A stretch of 19,073 nt of DNA from Candidatus Zixiibacteriota bacterium (lineage in GTDB: Bacteria; Zixibacteria; MSB-5A5; GN15; FEB-12): assembly GCA_030619345.1 (NCBI GenBank), contig JAUXBO010000011.1, positions 1-19,073 on the forward strand, written 5' to 3'. The stretch's first letter is position 1. The number at the start of each line of letters is the position of its first letter. The notes beneath the pieces were generated by a model that was not told the DNA's origin, made no database searches, and worked only from the letters and a program-made list of their open reading frames with translations. A program made the position numbers and the translations under genes. Below, in pieces: positions 8,035-16,708 of this stretch.

Positions 8035-11000
8035 ATGAATCAAAAATTACTGATATTCCTCCTGCTTGTTGGGTCTCTCCTTATTGTCTCTGGCACATAT
8101 TCTCAGGTTTCCATTGGAGGTATTCCCGAAAGTTTCAACAAATCACTTCGATCCGATATACCGTCAGTCCGCATGGGCTCAGTAGACGTCGCCCAACTGC
8201 TGGTCGAGGATGAACAGGATGCAATTGACAAAGATATTCCCTACCGATTCGGGTATCCGTTTGACGTCGACTACAATCTCGAAAACTCCGGTCAATGGGA
8301 AACGCTTCCAAACGGCGACAAGATTTGGAGGCTGCGCATTGAGTGTCCCGGAGCATACTCCATAAATCTTCTGTATGACTCATTCTGGCTGCCTGAAGGT
8401 GCCAAATTATATCTGTACAGTGAAGATCGCAGTATGGTGGTTGGGGCATTCACGTCCCAGAACAACAAAGAGCATGGCGAGTTTTCTACTCAGCCGACCA
8501 AAGGTGATGTCACAATAGTAGAATACTTCGAACCCGCCGGTGTAAGCAAACCCGGCGAAATCTCGATATGGCGCATAGTTCACGCCTACAAAGATGTATT
8601 CTCGTGGTCTGTTGCCAAGCAGGCGCTCGGATTTGGCGACGCCGGTTGGTGCAATAATAATATCAATTGTCCCGAAGGGGACGACTGGCGCAACGAACAG
8701 CGCGCGGCAGCGATGATTCTTCTGGGTAGTGGCACCCGCTGGTGTAGCGGATCATTGGTGAATAACGTGCGTCAGGATTTGACGCCATACTTCCTGACTG
8801 CCGAACACTGTCTGAGTTCTCCTTCAACCTGGATCATAATGTTCAACTACGAGAGCCCCGGTTGCACCAACGTGGACGGACCAACCTGGATGACAGTTTC
8901 GGGCACGACGTTGCGGGCCAGCAATGGATTCTCAGATTTCGCCCTCGTCGAACTAAGTGAACAACCCCCCGATTCGTATAATGTCTTTTACGCCGGGTGG
9001 AATGCATTCGATACTGCCGCCGACAGTTGTGTTGCGATCCATCACCCATCAGGCGACATCAAGAAGATTTCATTCAATTCTGACGCCCTGACAGCCACCT
9101 CGTATCTCGGTACGTCAATTCCGGGTGACAATTCGCATTGGCGTGTGGACAACTGGGAAGATGGCACGACCGAACCGGGGTCTTCGGGCTCTCCTATCTA
9201 CGATTACGAGCATCGCATTGTCGGGCAGTTGCACGGCGGTTATGCGTCTTGTGAAAGTATCACAAGTGACTGGTACGGCAAAGTTTCACAGTCCTGGACA
9301 ACTGGTTCATCGGCATCAAGTCGCCTCGAGGATTGGTTGGACCCCGACAACACGGGTCTAATGGTTTTGAACGGTCGTGATGCGGCTGGAATCTCAATCG
9401 CTCACACACCCCTGCCGGATACCAAAGACTCCTTGAACGACTACGAGGTTGTAGCTACTATTACTGCTGCGGCATCGCTCGTGTCTGATTCATTGCTCCT
9501 CTACTATAGGGTCGATGCAGGTGCCTGGTCAGAAGATACCCTTCTTCCTACCGGTAATCTTGATGAGTATTCGGAGTTTATCCCCGCACAAGCGCCGGGC
9601 TCGGTAGTAGAGTATTACCTCTTTGCCACCGATGTTGACGGTAACTCTGATACAACCGAAACTTTCAGTTTCCGTGTCATTGATTATGGCCTGACCCTGG
9701 AGCCTGGCTACGTTGAGAAGAGTGTTGCCGCGCTCGACACCGCCACGTATACTCTAACCGTCACCAATATCGGTATATACGCCGACGACTACGCGCTATC
9801 GGTGGCCAATAATCTCTGGATCACCACAATCTGGGATGAGACCGAAACTACACAGATATCATCAACCGGATCGCTGGCCTCTGATGCCTCACTTATCTTC
9901 AAAGTAATGGTTGAGGTACCGTCTAGTCTGTATGGAGAATATGACTCGGTTGTTGTGACAGCCACCTCGACCGGCGATCCGACTGTTTACGAGTCATCCG
10001 GTCTAAAAACTATTTCGGTAGGTGAGCCGTTCTTGATTCCATTTAGCGATGATTTTCCAACAGCCACGGTTGATGCCGGCAAGTGGGTAATCAATTCCAA
10101 TGCTGAATCTAATACCGGTGGCCTGAACCCGCCCTCGGAGCCATACAGCTTGAATCTGGATGGCAACCCGGTTGGTGCCGATACGGTGATATCACAGGCA
10201 ATCAACATAAAGAACGAGACTAATGTTGTTATCGGCTACTACTATGGACAGACCGGTACGCTGGATTCACCTGAAACCGGCGATAACCTGTATGTCGAGT
10301 ATCTCGATTCACTCGGAACCTGGCAGTCTATAGCTACCTATCTTGGCTCCGATCCTGACATGACCGACTATGTACAGGTCGAAGTGCCAGTACCTGGAGA
10401 TGGTTATCACTCCAATTTCCGGCTTCGTCTCCGCAGTACTGGTACTGCAGGAAATTACGACGATTGGTTAATTGATGACATCTTTGTCGGTCACCCTTCC
10501 GATTACGATGTCAGCCTGTCACCTTGGTTTGCTACTACCAATGGTCCGGCTGGTGATACTGCTTCTTACTCACTGATGGTCCACAATAATGGTATGAACG
10601 ATGACACTTACGACCTGAGTGATTCCGGCGCTGTCTGGGCGGTCTCGTTCTGGGATGAGACTGGTAGTTTCCCGGTAACTTCGATTGGACCTGTTTTTGC
10701 GGAGGATTCTTTAGGCGTCGTTGTGAAGGTAGCGATTCCGGGTAGCGCCGGCCTCAATGATTTTGACAGCGCCTGGGTGAAGGTAATTTCGCAGGGCGAT
10801 CCGGCGGTTTTTGCCGGTGCCGTTCTGGTTTCCGTCTCCGCAGGTACACCGGCTTCTTATCCCTGGTTTGAACCGTTCCCGGATCCGACTCTTGATATGT
10901 CAAAGTGGTTCTCTAATGTGGGAGCGCACGTCTCCGATAGTGGGCAAAATCCTCCCAGCGGGCCTTACTCGCTTTCAATGGATGGGATCAACGATACTGT

Positions 11001-12597
11001 TGTAACGCAGTTGATCAATCTCTCCGTGAAGTCGGGAGTCCTGTTCTCTTATTATTATCAGCGAGGAGGTGGGGGCGAGGCGCCTGATGCCGGTGACGAT
11101 CTGAAAGTTCAGTATCTCAATAACCTTGGTTCCTGGATAGAGATTGCGGTGCATCCCGGCGACGGCCCGGTCATGTCGAATTTCGAGATAAACAACTTTG
11201 AGCTTCCGACCGACGCCTACCATAGCGGTTTCCAGATCAGAATGATAACTATTGGCTCCTGTGAAAACTGTGATCACTGGTTTATCGACGACATCCGTGT
11301 TGATTATTTACCGGCGATTTCTGTTGGACCGGAATCTTATGATGTTGCGCTTCTCACTGGCGATTCATCTTTTGCCGATCTGATTGTGTCGAATGCCGGA
11401 CCTGGAGAACTCTATTATTCAATTTCTGTCAACCCGGTCCTGAAGAGCAACTCTCTTTTCAGCACCCTGGAAGCGGCCGGCGAGGTTGAACCCTCGCGTC
11501 GCACCTACCCCGAAGGATTCAATGATTACGATGATCATAAGGGTGTGGATGATCCTCGTGATGGTTTCCCGGTTACCAAGAACGCCGGCGGCCCCGATCT
11601 GTACGGTTATGTTTGGATCGATTCCGATGAAGCCGGTGGTCCGACCTTTGACTGGATTGATATTTCGGCAACCGGAACGGATATTGTAGGCGACTTGAGT
11701 GATGACAACTACGTCGGTCCGTACTCTATCGGTTTCGATTTCGACTTTTACGGGAATATCTACAGTTCGATTTATATCGGCTCCAACGGCATTATTGGTT
11801 TCAGTTCAGTAGACATGAGTTCTCGTTTCAAGACGAGTATACCCGATGCGGCTACTCCGAATAACATTATTGCCTGGCTCTGGGATGATTTGAATCCGCT
11901 GGATGATGATAATCCGGGGGCACATGTCTATGTAGGTAACTCGGGCGGTTCACTGGTGATTCAGTTTGTTAACTACCCGGAATACAGTGCAGAGGTCGGT
12001 GATGTAGTCAACGCAGAGGTGATTCTGGAACCGAATGGCAACATCAAATTACAATATCAGACTATTGCTGCTGGTTTTGATATTGAGAATTGCGCTATTG
12101 GGATCGAGAACTACAATGGTACGGACGGATTAGAAGTTGCGTACTTGACCTCGTATCTCCATGACGGATTGGCTGTGCAGTTCCATCGCCCGGATCAATG
12201 GCTGGCCCTCGATCACAACTCGGGAACCCTGGCCGCCGGAGAAGCGGACACTATACAGTGTAAATTTAGCGCGGTTGGAGTTGAGGTGGGAGTATACAAT
12301 TCCAATATTGTAGTAACCAGTAATGATCCCGATCCGGGTGAAAATCCCTGGACAATTCCGGCTCAATTGACGGTAACAGATGAACCACTGTTTATTTGTG
12401 GTGATATTGATGGCGATGAAGCCGGACCCAATGTAGCTGATCTGACCTACCTGGTAGACTATCTCTTTGGAGGTGGGGCAGCACCGCCGGTACCGGCAGC
12501 TGCCGATGTAAACGCCAGCGGCGATATTAACATTGAGGACCTGACTTATTTTGTGGATTTCCTGTTTAATTCGGGTCCGCCACTGAATTGTCCTTGA
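8035..12597 (+). CDS. Secreted lysyl endopeptidase-type S1 serine protease with multidomain C-terminus and dockerin-like tail
   Basis: This 1520-residue protein resembles Achromobacter protease I (Lys-C, MEROPS S1). A signal peptide (about 1-23) and a pro-domain (24-203) precede the catalytic domain (about 204-450). The triad is His258 (TAEHC), Asp301 (SDFALVEL) and Ser384 (GSSGSP). All six cysteines of the Lys-C fold have counterparts (C206, C212 and those in RWCSG, TAEHC, SPGC and YASC). Asp412 in SDWYGKV aligns with Asp225 of Lys-C, which sets lysine specificity, and His400 aligns with His210; the alignment is from memory. So cleavage after Lys is predicted. Downstream are an Ig-like domain (453-548), two NEW3-like plus MAM-like pairs (549-820 and 822-1092), a WIDSD nidogen-like beta domain (about 1186-1385), a BACON-like domain (1388-1450) and a dockerin-like module (1455-1520). 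A GGGG site lies 9 nt before the ATG. Catalytic identity is firm; accessory domain names are by resemblance. Confidence 0.95.
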   Translation: MNQKLLIFLLLVGSLLIVSGTYSQVSIGGIPESFNKSLRSDIPSVRMGSVDVAQLLVEDEQDAIDKDIPYRFGYPFDVDYNLENSGQWETLPNGDKIWRLRIECPGAYSINLLYDSFWLPEGAKLYLYSEDRSMVVGAFTSQNNKEHGEFSTQPTKGDVTIVEYFEPAGVSKPGEISIWRIVHAYKDVFSWSVAKQALGFGDAGWCNNNINCPEGDDWRNEQRAAAMILLGSGTRWCSGSLVNNVRQDLTPYFLTAEHCLSSPSTWIIMFNYESPGCTNVDGPTWMTVSGTTLRASNGFSDFALVELSEQPPDSYNVFYAGWNAFDTAADSCVAIHHPSGDIKKISFNSDALTATSYLGTSIPGDNSHWRVDNWEDGTTEPGSSGSPIYDYEHRIVGQLHGGYASCESITSDWYGKVSQSWTTGSSASSRLEDWLDPDNTGLMVLNGRDAAGISIAHTPLPDTKDSLNDYEVVATITAAASLVSDSLLLYYRVDAGAWSEDTLLPTGNLDEYSEFIPAQAPGSVVEYYLFATDVDGNSDTTETFSFRVIDYGLTLEPGYVEKSVAALDTATYTLTVTNIGIYADDYALSVANNLWITTIWDETETTQISSTGSLASDASLIFKVMVEVPSSLYGEYDSVVVTATSTGDPTVYESSGLKTISVGEPFLIPFSDDFPTATVDAGKWVINSNAESNTGGLNPPSEPYSLNLDGNPVGADTVISQAINIKNETNVVIGYYYGQTGTLDSPETGDNLYVEYLDSLGTWQSIATYLGSDPDMTDYVQVEVPVPGDGYHSNFRLRLRSTGTAGNYDDWLIDDIFVGHPSDYDVSLSPWFATTNGPAGDTASYSLMVHNNGMNDDTYDLSDSGAVWAVSFWDETGSFPVTSIGPVFAEDSLGVVVKVAIPGSAGLNDFDSAWVKVISQGDPAVFAGAVLVSVSAGTPASYPWFEPFPDPTLDMSKWFSNVGAHVSDSGQNPPSGPYSLSMDGINDTVVTQLINLSVKSGVLFSYYYQRGGGGEAPDAGDDLKVQYLNNLGSWIEIAVHPGDGPVMSNFEINNFELPTDAYHSGFQIRMITIGSCENCDHWFIDDIRVDYLPAISVGPESYDVALLTGDSSFADLIVSNAGPGELYYSISVNPVLKSNSLFSTLEAAGEVEPSRRTYPEGFNDYDDHKGVDDPRDGFPVTKNAGGPDLYGYVWIDSDEAGGPTFDWIDISATGTDIVGDLSDDNYVGPYSIGFDFDFYGNIYSSIYIGSNGIIGFSSVDMSSRFKTSIPDAATPNNIIAWLWDDLNPLDDDNPGAHVYVGNSGGSLVIQFVNYPEYSAEVGDVVNAEVILEPNGNIKLQYQTIAAGFDIENCAIGIENYNGTDGLEVAYLTSYLHDGLAVQFHRPDQWLALDHNSGTLAAGEADTIQCKFSAVGVEVGVYNSNIVVTSNDPDPGENPWTIPAQLTVTDEPLFICGDIDGDEAGPNVADLTYLVDYLFGGGAAPPVPAAADVNASGDINIEDLTYFVDFLFNSGPPLNCP

Positions 12598-12614
12598 TTT
12601 TTTGCATATATTTT

Positions 12615-12641
12615 GCGGTCGGTGGATAAACCACCGACCGC
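12615..12641 (+). terminator. Perfect 11-bp inverted repeat after the S1 peptidase gene, without U-tract
   Basis: GCGGTCGGTGG (12615-12625) and CCACCGACCGC (12631-12641) form a perfect stem with an ATAAA loop. It sits 17 nt after the stop codon, where a terminator is expected, but CATGCC rather than a U-run follows it, and the other strand also lacks one. It may be an mRNA-end stabiliser, a rho-linked end or an operator for the gene at 12700. Confidence 0.5.
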
Positions 12642-12699
12642 ATGCCGATAAGAGAGAATAGCCGAACGTTTTGGTCAAGGGAGTTGTTACAGAAGTATT

Positions 12700-15471
12700 A
12701 TGATTAGAAAGACAGCACTGCTAATTGCAGCGGCACTTGTGTTGCTGCTCACCGCCTCGCTCTCCGCCACAGAGTATTACTTTCAATTCAGGGTTTCCGA
12801 TCATTCTGAGTTGGAGAAGCTGACTCGGATCATATCAATTGACAATGTCAAAGATGGTCTGGTCACTGCTTACGCTAATGATCGAGAAATGTCAGATTTT
12901 ACCAGCCTGGGATACGAGTTTGATATTCTTCCTCATCCCGGCAGTTTGATAACCCCCCGGATGTCCGGTGACCGGTTTGATATTGCTGCCTGGGATACCT
13001 ATCCCACCTATTCCGGTTATGTCTCAATGATGGAAGATTTTGCCAACAACTATCCGGCCATATGTCAATTGGATACAATCGGGACATCGGTTCAAGGAAG
13101 GCTCCTTCTGTATGTCAAGATTTCGGACAATGTAGGTGTTGAGGAGAATGAGCCGGAAGTAATGTTCACTGCCACCATGCACGGCGACGAGACAGCCGGT
13201 TATGTACTGATGCTGCGTCTGATTGATTCCTTGCTGGTTGGATACACTGCTGCCGAGGCAGGTGCAGTTGACATGGTTGAGAATTACGAAATCTGGATCA
13301 ACCCCAACGCCAATCCTGATGGCACCTATTACGGTGGCAATAGTTCGGTTAGCGGCTCCCGCCGGTATAATGCCAATGGGGTCGATCTGAATCGTAACTT
13401 CCCTGACCCTGATAATGGCGACCATCCCGACGGCAATTCATGGCAGGTCGAAACTATCGCCATGATGGATTTTGCCGATGCCCATAATTTCATCATCTCC
13501 GCCAATCATCACGGAGGTGCGGAAGTAGTCAATTATCCGTGGGATACTTGGTCTCGACTCCATCCTGACGATGCCTGGTACCAGGATGTTTGCCATCTTT
13601 ATACAGACACCGTCCACGCGAATAGCCCTTCAAGCTATATGGATGGGTTTGATGACGGTATCACCAACGGATACGCGTGGTATCCTATCGCGGGTGGACG
13701 TCAGGATTACATGAACTACTGGCATGGTTGCCGCGAGGTGACAATCGAGCTATCCAATGTCAAACTCCTGTCGGCCTCACTTCTTCCGGCTCACTGGGAA
13801 TACAACAAACGTTCATTTTTCGACTGGTTTAGACAGGCCGCCTATGGGGTCAGGGGGCTGGTAACCGATTCTATTTCCGGACTCCCGCTGGCCGCTATAA
13901 TTGAAGTGGTTGGGCATGATCTGGCTCAGGACAGCTCGGTCGTATATACCGACCCCGATGTCGGTGATTATCATCGAATGATCGAGTCGGGTACTTACTC
14001 GATTACCTACAGCGCTGTAGGTTATGTGTCCAAGACGATTAGCGGCATCTCCGTATCGGATTATTCCACTACCGTTGTCGATGTTCAGTTAGCACCGTTA
14101 TCAAGTGATCCGGTGTTAGCGTACGCGGGTAACGACGCTGGTTCTATGAACGCCGGAGATGTTGTCTCGTTCAATATCTCGTTGACTAACAACGGTGGCG
14201 GAAACGCGGTCAATACCGTGGGAACGTTGCTAACCTCAGACTCCTACGTAACGGTTACCCAGACCTCAAGTGGCTACCCTACGATTATGGCCCTGGGTGG
14301 AACGGCTTCATCAACCAGCCAGTACCAGATATCAATCGATATCCTATGTCCCGAGCCGTATATTGCTTCATTCCAACTGGCCCTGGCTGCCGATGGAGGA
14401 TATGTCGATACGGTCAGTTTTGACCTGACTATTGGGATCGCTCTGGAGGACTTTGAATCTGGCGACTTCTCGACCCATGCCTGGCAGATGGGAGGATCAC
14501 TACCCTGGACTATCTCGACGACCGAGGTTTACGAAGGGAACTACAGCGCACGCTCCGGCGCTATTACCCATAGTCAGACAACACAGATGCAGGTAACGAT
14601 GGACAACCTGATCGCAGGTCAAATATCGTTTTATTACAAAGTGTCTTCGGAATCCGGTTGGGATTTTCTCCGTTTCTATATCGATGGCTCTCAAAAAGGA
14701 GAATGGTCAGGAAATGCCGGTTGGCTGCAAGCAAGCTATCCGGTGACGGCCGGAACGCATACATTTATGTGGCGCTATATCAAAGATAGTAATACCAGCA
14801 GTGGCAGCGACGTCGGCTGGATTGACTACATCATCTTTCCGGCCACGGATCTCGATCTTGATGACGATGGCATAAACGACGATATTGATAATTGTCCGAG
14901 TATTGCCAATCCGGGTCAGGAGGATGGTGATCACGATGGTGTCGGGGACGTTTGTGACAACTGTCCGAGTATCTCGAACTTTATGCAACAGGACGGAGAT
15001 TCAGATACGGTTGGCGACGCTTGCGATAACTGTCCTACAGTAGCTAATGTCGGTCAGGAAGATGTCGATGCTGACGATGTTGGCGACGCTTGTGATAACT
15101 GTCCTGCAGTAGCTAATGTCGGTCAGGAAGATGTCGATGCTGACGATGTTGGTGACGTCTGTGATAACTGTATTTCAGACTTCAACCCTCTTCAGGAAGA
15201 TAGCGACAGCGATGGGATCGGGGATTCCTGTGAGGCTTCTACTTGCTGTGTTTTAATACGTGGAAATGTCGACTATGATCCTGGTGACTCAATCGATATC
15301 TCTGATCTCACAACCTTGGTTGACTATATGTTCAACGGCGGATCTACTCCGCTTTGCATAGAAGAAGCCAATGTTGATGGTGATACTTCCGAGACAATCG
15401 ATGTCACTGACCTTACTTATCTTGTCGATTATCTGTTTGGCGGTGGTCCCGCTCCGCCTGCATGTCCTTGA
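12700..15471 (+). CDS. Secreted M14 zinc carboxypeptidase with thrombospondin type 3 repeats and dockerin-like tail
   Basis: This 923-residue protein removes C-terminal residues from peptides outside the cell. A signal peptide (1-23) and pro-region (24-100) precede the M14 domain (about 105-380). Zinc ligands are His161 and Glu164 (MHGDE) and His271 (NHHGG). Asn231-Arg232 (DLNRNFP) bind the substrate carboxylate, and Glu350 (EVTIELSNVK) is the catalytic base. LNRNFP and the following transthyretin-like CarboxypepD_reg domain (382-468) point to the N/E (regulatory) type rather than the digestive type. After these come a CARDB-like domain (470-578), a MAM/concanavalin-like domain (580-714), five calcium-binding thrombospondin type 3 repeats (715-846, DxDxDGxxDxxDNCP) and a dockerin-like module (849-923). 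AAGGGAG lies 16 nt upstream, longer than usual; AGAAG lies closer at 4 nt. A strong terminator follows. With the two endopeptidases it could complete breakdown of peptides; joint function is inference. Confidence 0.95.
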   Translation: MIRKTALLIAAALVLLLTASLSATEYYFQFRVSDHSELEKLTRIISIDNVKDGLVTAYANDREMSDFTSLGYEFDILPHPGSLITPRMSGDRFDIAAWDTYPTYSGYVSMMEDFANNYPAICQLDTIGTSVQGRLLLYVKISDNVGVEENEPEVMFTATMHGDETAGYVLMLRLIDSLLVGYTAAEAGAVDMVENYEIWINPNANPDGTYYGGNSSVSGSRRYNANGVDLNRNFPDPDNGDHPDGNSWQVETIAMMDFADAHNFIISANHHGGAEVVNYPWDTWSRLHPDDAWYQDVCHLYTDTVHANSPSSYMDGFDDGITNGYAWYPIAGGRQDYMNYWHGCREVTIELSNVKLLSASLLPAHWEYNKRSFFDWFRQAAYGVRGLVTDSISGLPLAAIIEVVGHDLAQDSSVVYTDPDVGDYHRMIESGTYSITYSAVGYVSKTISGISVSDYSTTVVDVQLAPLSSDPVLAYAGNDAGSMNAGDVVSFNISLTNNGGGNAVNTVGTLLTSDSYVTVTQTSSGYPTIMALGGTASSTSQYQISIDILCPEPYIASFQLALAADGGYVDTVSFDLTIGIALEDFESGDFSTHAWQMGGSLPWTISTTEVYEGNYSARSGAITHSQTTQMQVTMDNLIAGQISFYYKVSSESGWDFLRFYIDGSQKGEWSGNAGWLQASYPVTAGTHTFMWRYIKDSNTSSGSDVGWIDYIIFPATDLDLDDDGINDDIDNCPSIANPGQEDGDHDGVGDVCDNCPSISNFMQQDGDSDTVGDACDNCPTVANVGQEDVDADDVGDACDNCPAVANVGQEDVDADDVGDVCDNCISDFNPLQEDSDSDGIGDSCEASTCCVLIRGNVDYDPGDSIDISDLTTLVDYMFNGGSTPLCIEEANVDGDTSETIDVTDLTYLVDYLFGGGPAPPACP
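15013..15150 (+). repeat. 69-nt near-perfect tandem repeat in the thrombospondin type 3 region
   Basis: Units 15013-15081 and 15082-15150 differ at only two positions (TGC/TGT, silent; ACA/GCA, Thr to Ala) and each encodes 23 residues. The flanking type 3 repeats are far more diverged, so this is a recent in-frame duplication. Confidence 0.9.
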
Positions 15472-15500
15472 TTGTCAGTTAGTTATAAGCTACTTGCAAG

Positions 15501-15532
15501 GGCCGCCGGATTTTTCCGGTGGCCTTTTCTTT
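15501..15532 (+). terminator. Intrinsic terminator after the M14 carboxypeptidase gene
   Basis: GGCCGCCGGA (15501-15510) pairs with TCCGGTGGCC (15515-15524), a 10-bp stem with one G-U pair and a TTTT loop, followed by TTTTCTTT. It is a textbook rho-independent terminator 29 nt after the stop codon. Confidence 0.9.
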
Positions 15533-15606
15533 ATCAATGATCATGATTTTCTCGAAATGTTGAGACCGAGACTATCATTGCGGGTACAAAGTTCCGAGGT
15601 CGATAA

Positions 15607-16644
15607 TTGGGTCAGAAAGTAATCTGTCCCGGACTACCAAAGAGAAACTGCCCGGTGGAATTACGAGATGCAACTGCTATAATACCTGACAGACTGGATG
15701 CTCTCAAGCAGAGCCAAACCGGGTCTGATTTGCACGGTCGAATAATGGTTGTGGATAGCTCCCCTCAAATATGGCTTCACAATCTGGTCGAGATTTGGCA
15801 ACAGGTTTCGGGTCGCTTTCTGTTGCACCTGAAGCTCACAGAGAATGGACTTTCGGTTCTCCGGTCGCTTGTCATAATGTTTGCCGCTCGAATTAGAGGA
15901 GCGTGGATTATATGGGAGATACAGACAGAACTTGAGCCGTTGATTGAATCCGGTTGGGGTGCGGTTATGAGAAAGGTTGCTTCCCTCAGTGACCTGGTCC
16001 TGGTTACTTCGACAGTTCGCAATACTCTCCTGGGCTCTATCGGAATAGAGTCAAAAATAATTAATATTCCGGCTGTGCGTTGGCAAGGTTCGCCCCGGAA
16101 ATTTGTGAAACCGATCCCGATCATGCTATCAATCGCACCGTTAGTACGAGAGTCAAATCATGCGGCAACTCTGAGAGCGTTTAAACTCATCAAGCAAAAA
16201 TACCCACGAGCGGAACTCAGGATAATCGGTGCCGGTCCCCTTGGTGAAGAATTGGAACAATTCATCGACTCCCAGTGGCTTTCGTCAGTTACGATTTTGG
16301 ACAGCGTGGAGAATGATGTGGTGTCATTAGCTTTTTCTGAGTGTGACTTATATGTCGACAGCTCCTGCGGCGAGGCGCTCCCTCAATGGACGCTAACCGC
16401 GTTGGCCGCCGGTCTACCCGTGGTTAAGGCACGTATCAATGGGTCAACTGAGCGTGTTCACGACCGTGAGAATGGCCTGCTTTATGCTCTCAACAACCAC
16501 AGCGATCTGGCGGATTGTGTCATTGAATTGGTCGAAAACGAAACTCTTGCCCAAAGTATCTCCAGACGAGCCGCAGCATCCGTTACCGCTGCTAACCCTG
16601 CTGAGACAAAGGATTTCTGGCAGCGAATCTATTCTTCTGTTTGA
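15607..16644 (+). CDS. GT4-like (GT-B fold) glycosyltransferase with degenerate EX7E motif
   Basis: The 345-residue product lacks a signal peptide and membrane segments. The C-terminal half is a GT-B nucleotide-sugar domain of the GT4 type: a first strand (IMLSIAPLVRESNHAATLRAF), the RIIGAGPLGEELE strand-loop, and the donor-site region SSCGEALPQWTLTALAAGLPVVKARINGSTERVHDRENGLLY. The usual EX7E motif starts with Glu256, but the second Glu is Thr264. The N-terminal acceptor half is weakly conserved. The start is a TTG with GAGGT 6 nt upstream and a TAA just before it; the first in-frame ATG (15745, codon 47) has no good ribosome site. It probably adds sugars to a surface polysaccharide or glycolipid, as its GT2 neighbour may. 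The acceptor, the sugar and even activity are unknown. Confidence 0.7.
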   Translation: MGQKVICPGLPKRNCPVELRDATAIIPDRLDALKQSQTGSDLHGRIMVVDSSPQIWLHNLVEIWQQVSGRFLLHLKLTENGLSVLRSLVIMFAARIRGAWIIWEIQTELEPLIESGWGAVMRKVASLSDLVLVTSTVRNTLLGSIGIESKIINIPAVRWQGSPRKFVKPIPIMLSIAPLVRESNHAATLRAFKLIKQKYPRAELRIIGAGPLGEELEQFIDSQWLSSVTILDSVENDVVSLAFSECDLYVDSSCGEALPQWTLTALAAGLPVVKARINGSTERVHDRENGLLYALNNHSDLADCVIELVENETLAQSISRRAAASVTAANPAETKDFWQRIYSSV

Positions 16645-16708
16645 CCAAAATCTTGCTGTGAGTCTGTTTTTTTCTACTATCTGACTTATAGAGGAACATC
16701 TTTTTTAC

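Noticed and set aside
12130..12678. 182-codon open frame on the minus strand
   Set aside because: It lies antisense to the conserved BACON-like and dockerin coding region of the S1 peptidase gene and shows no domain of its own; it is a shadow frame.
13024..13425. 133-codon minus-strand frame inside the M14 gene
   Set aside because: The plus strand here encodes the zinc-binding and substrate-binding motifs of the carboxypeptidase, so the antisense frame is a by-product.
15013..15150. Tandem repeat considered as a CRISPR array
   Set aside because: Units are directly adjacent with no spacers, in frame, and encode thrombospondin type 3 residues.
15371..15622. 83-codon plus-strand frame across the end of the M14 gene and its terminator
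   Set aside because: It is out of frame with the conserved dockerin-like region, reads through the terminator hairpin and has no recognisable domain.
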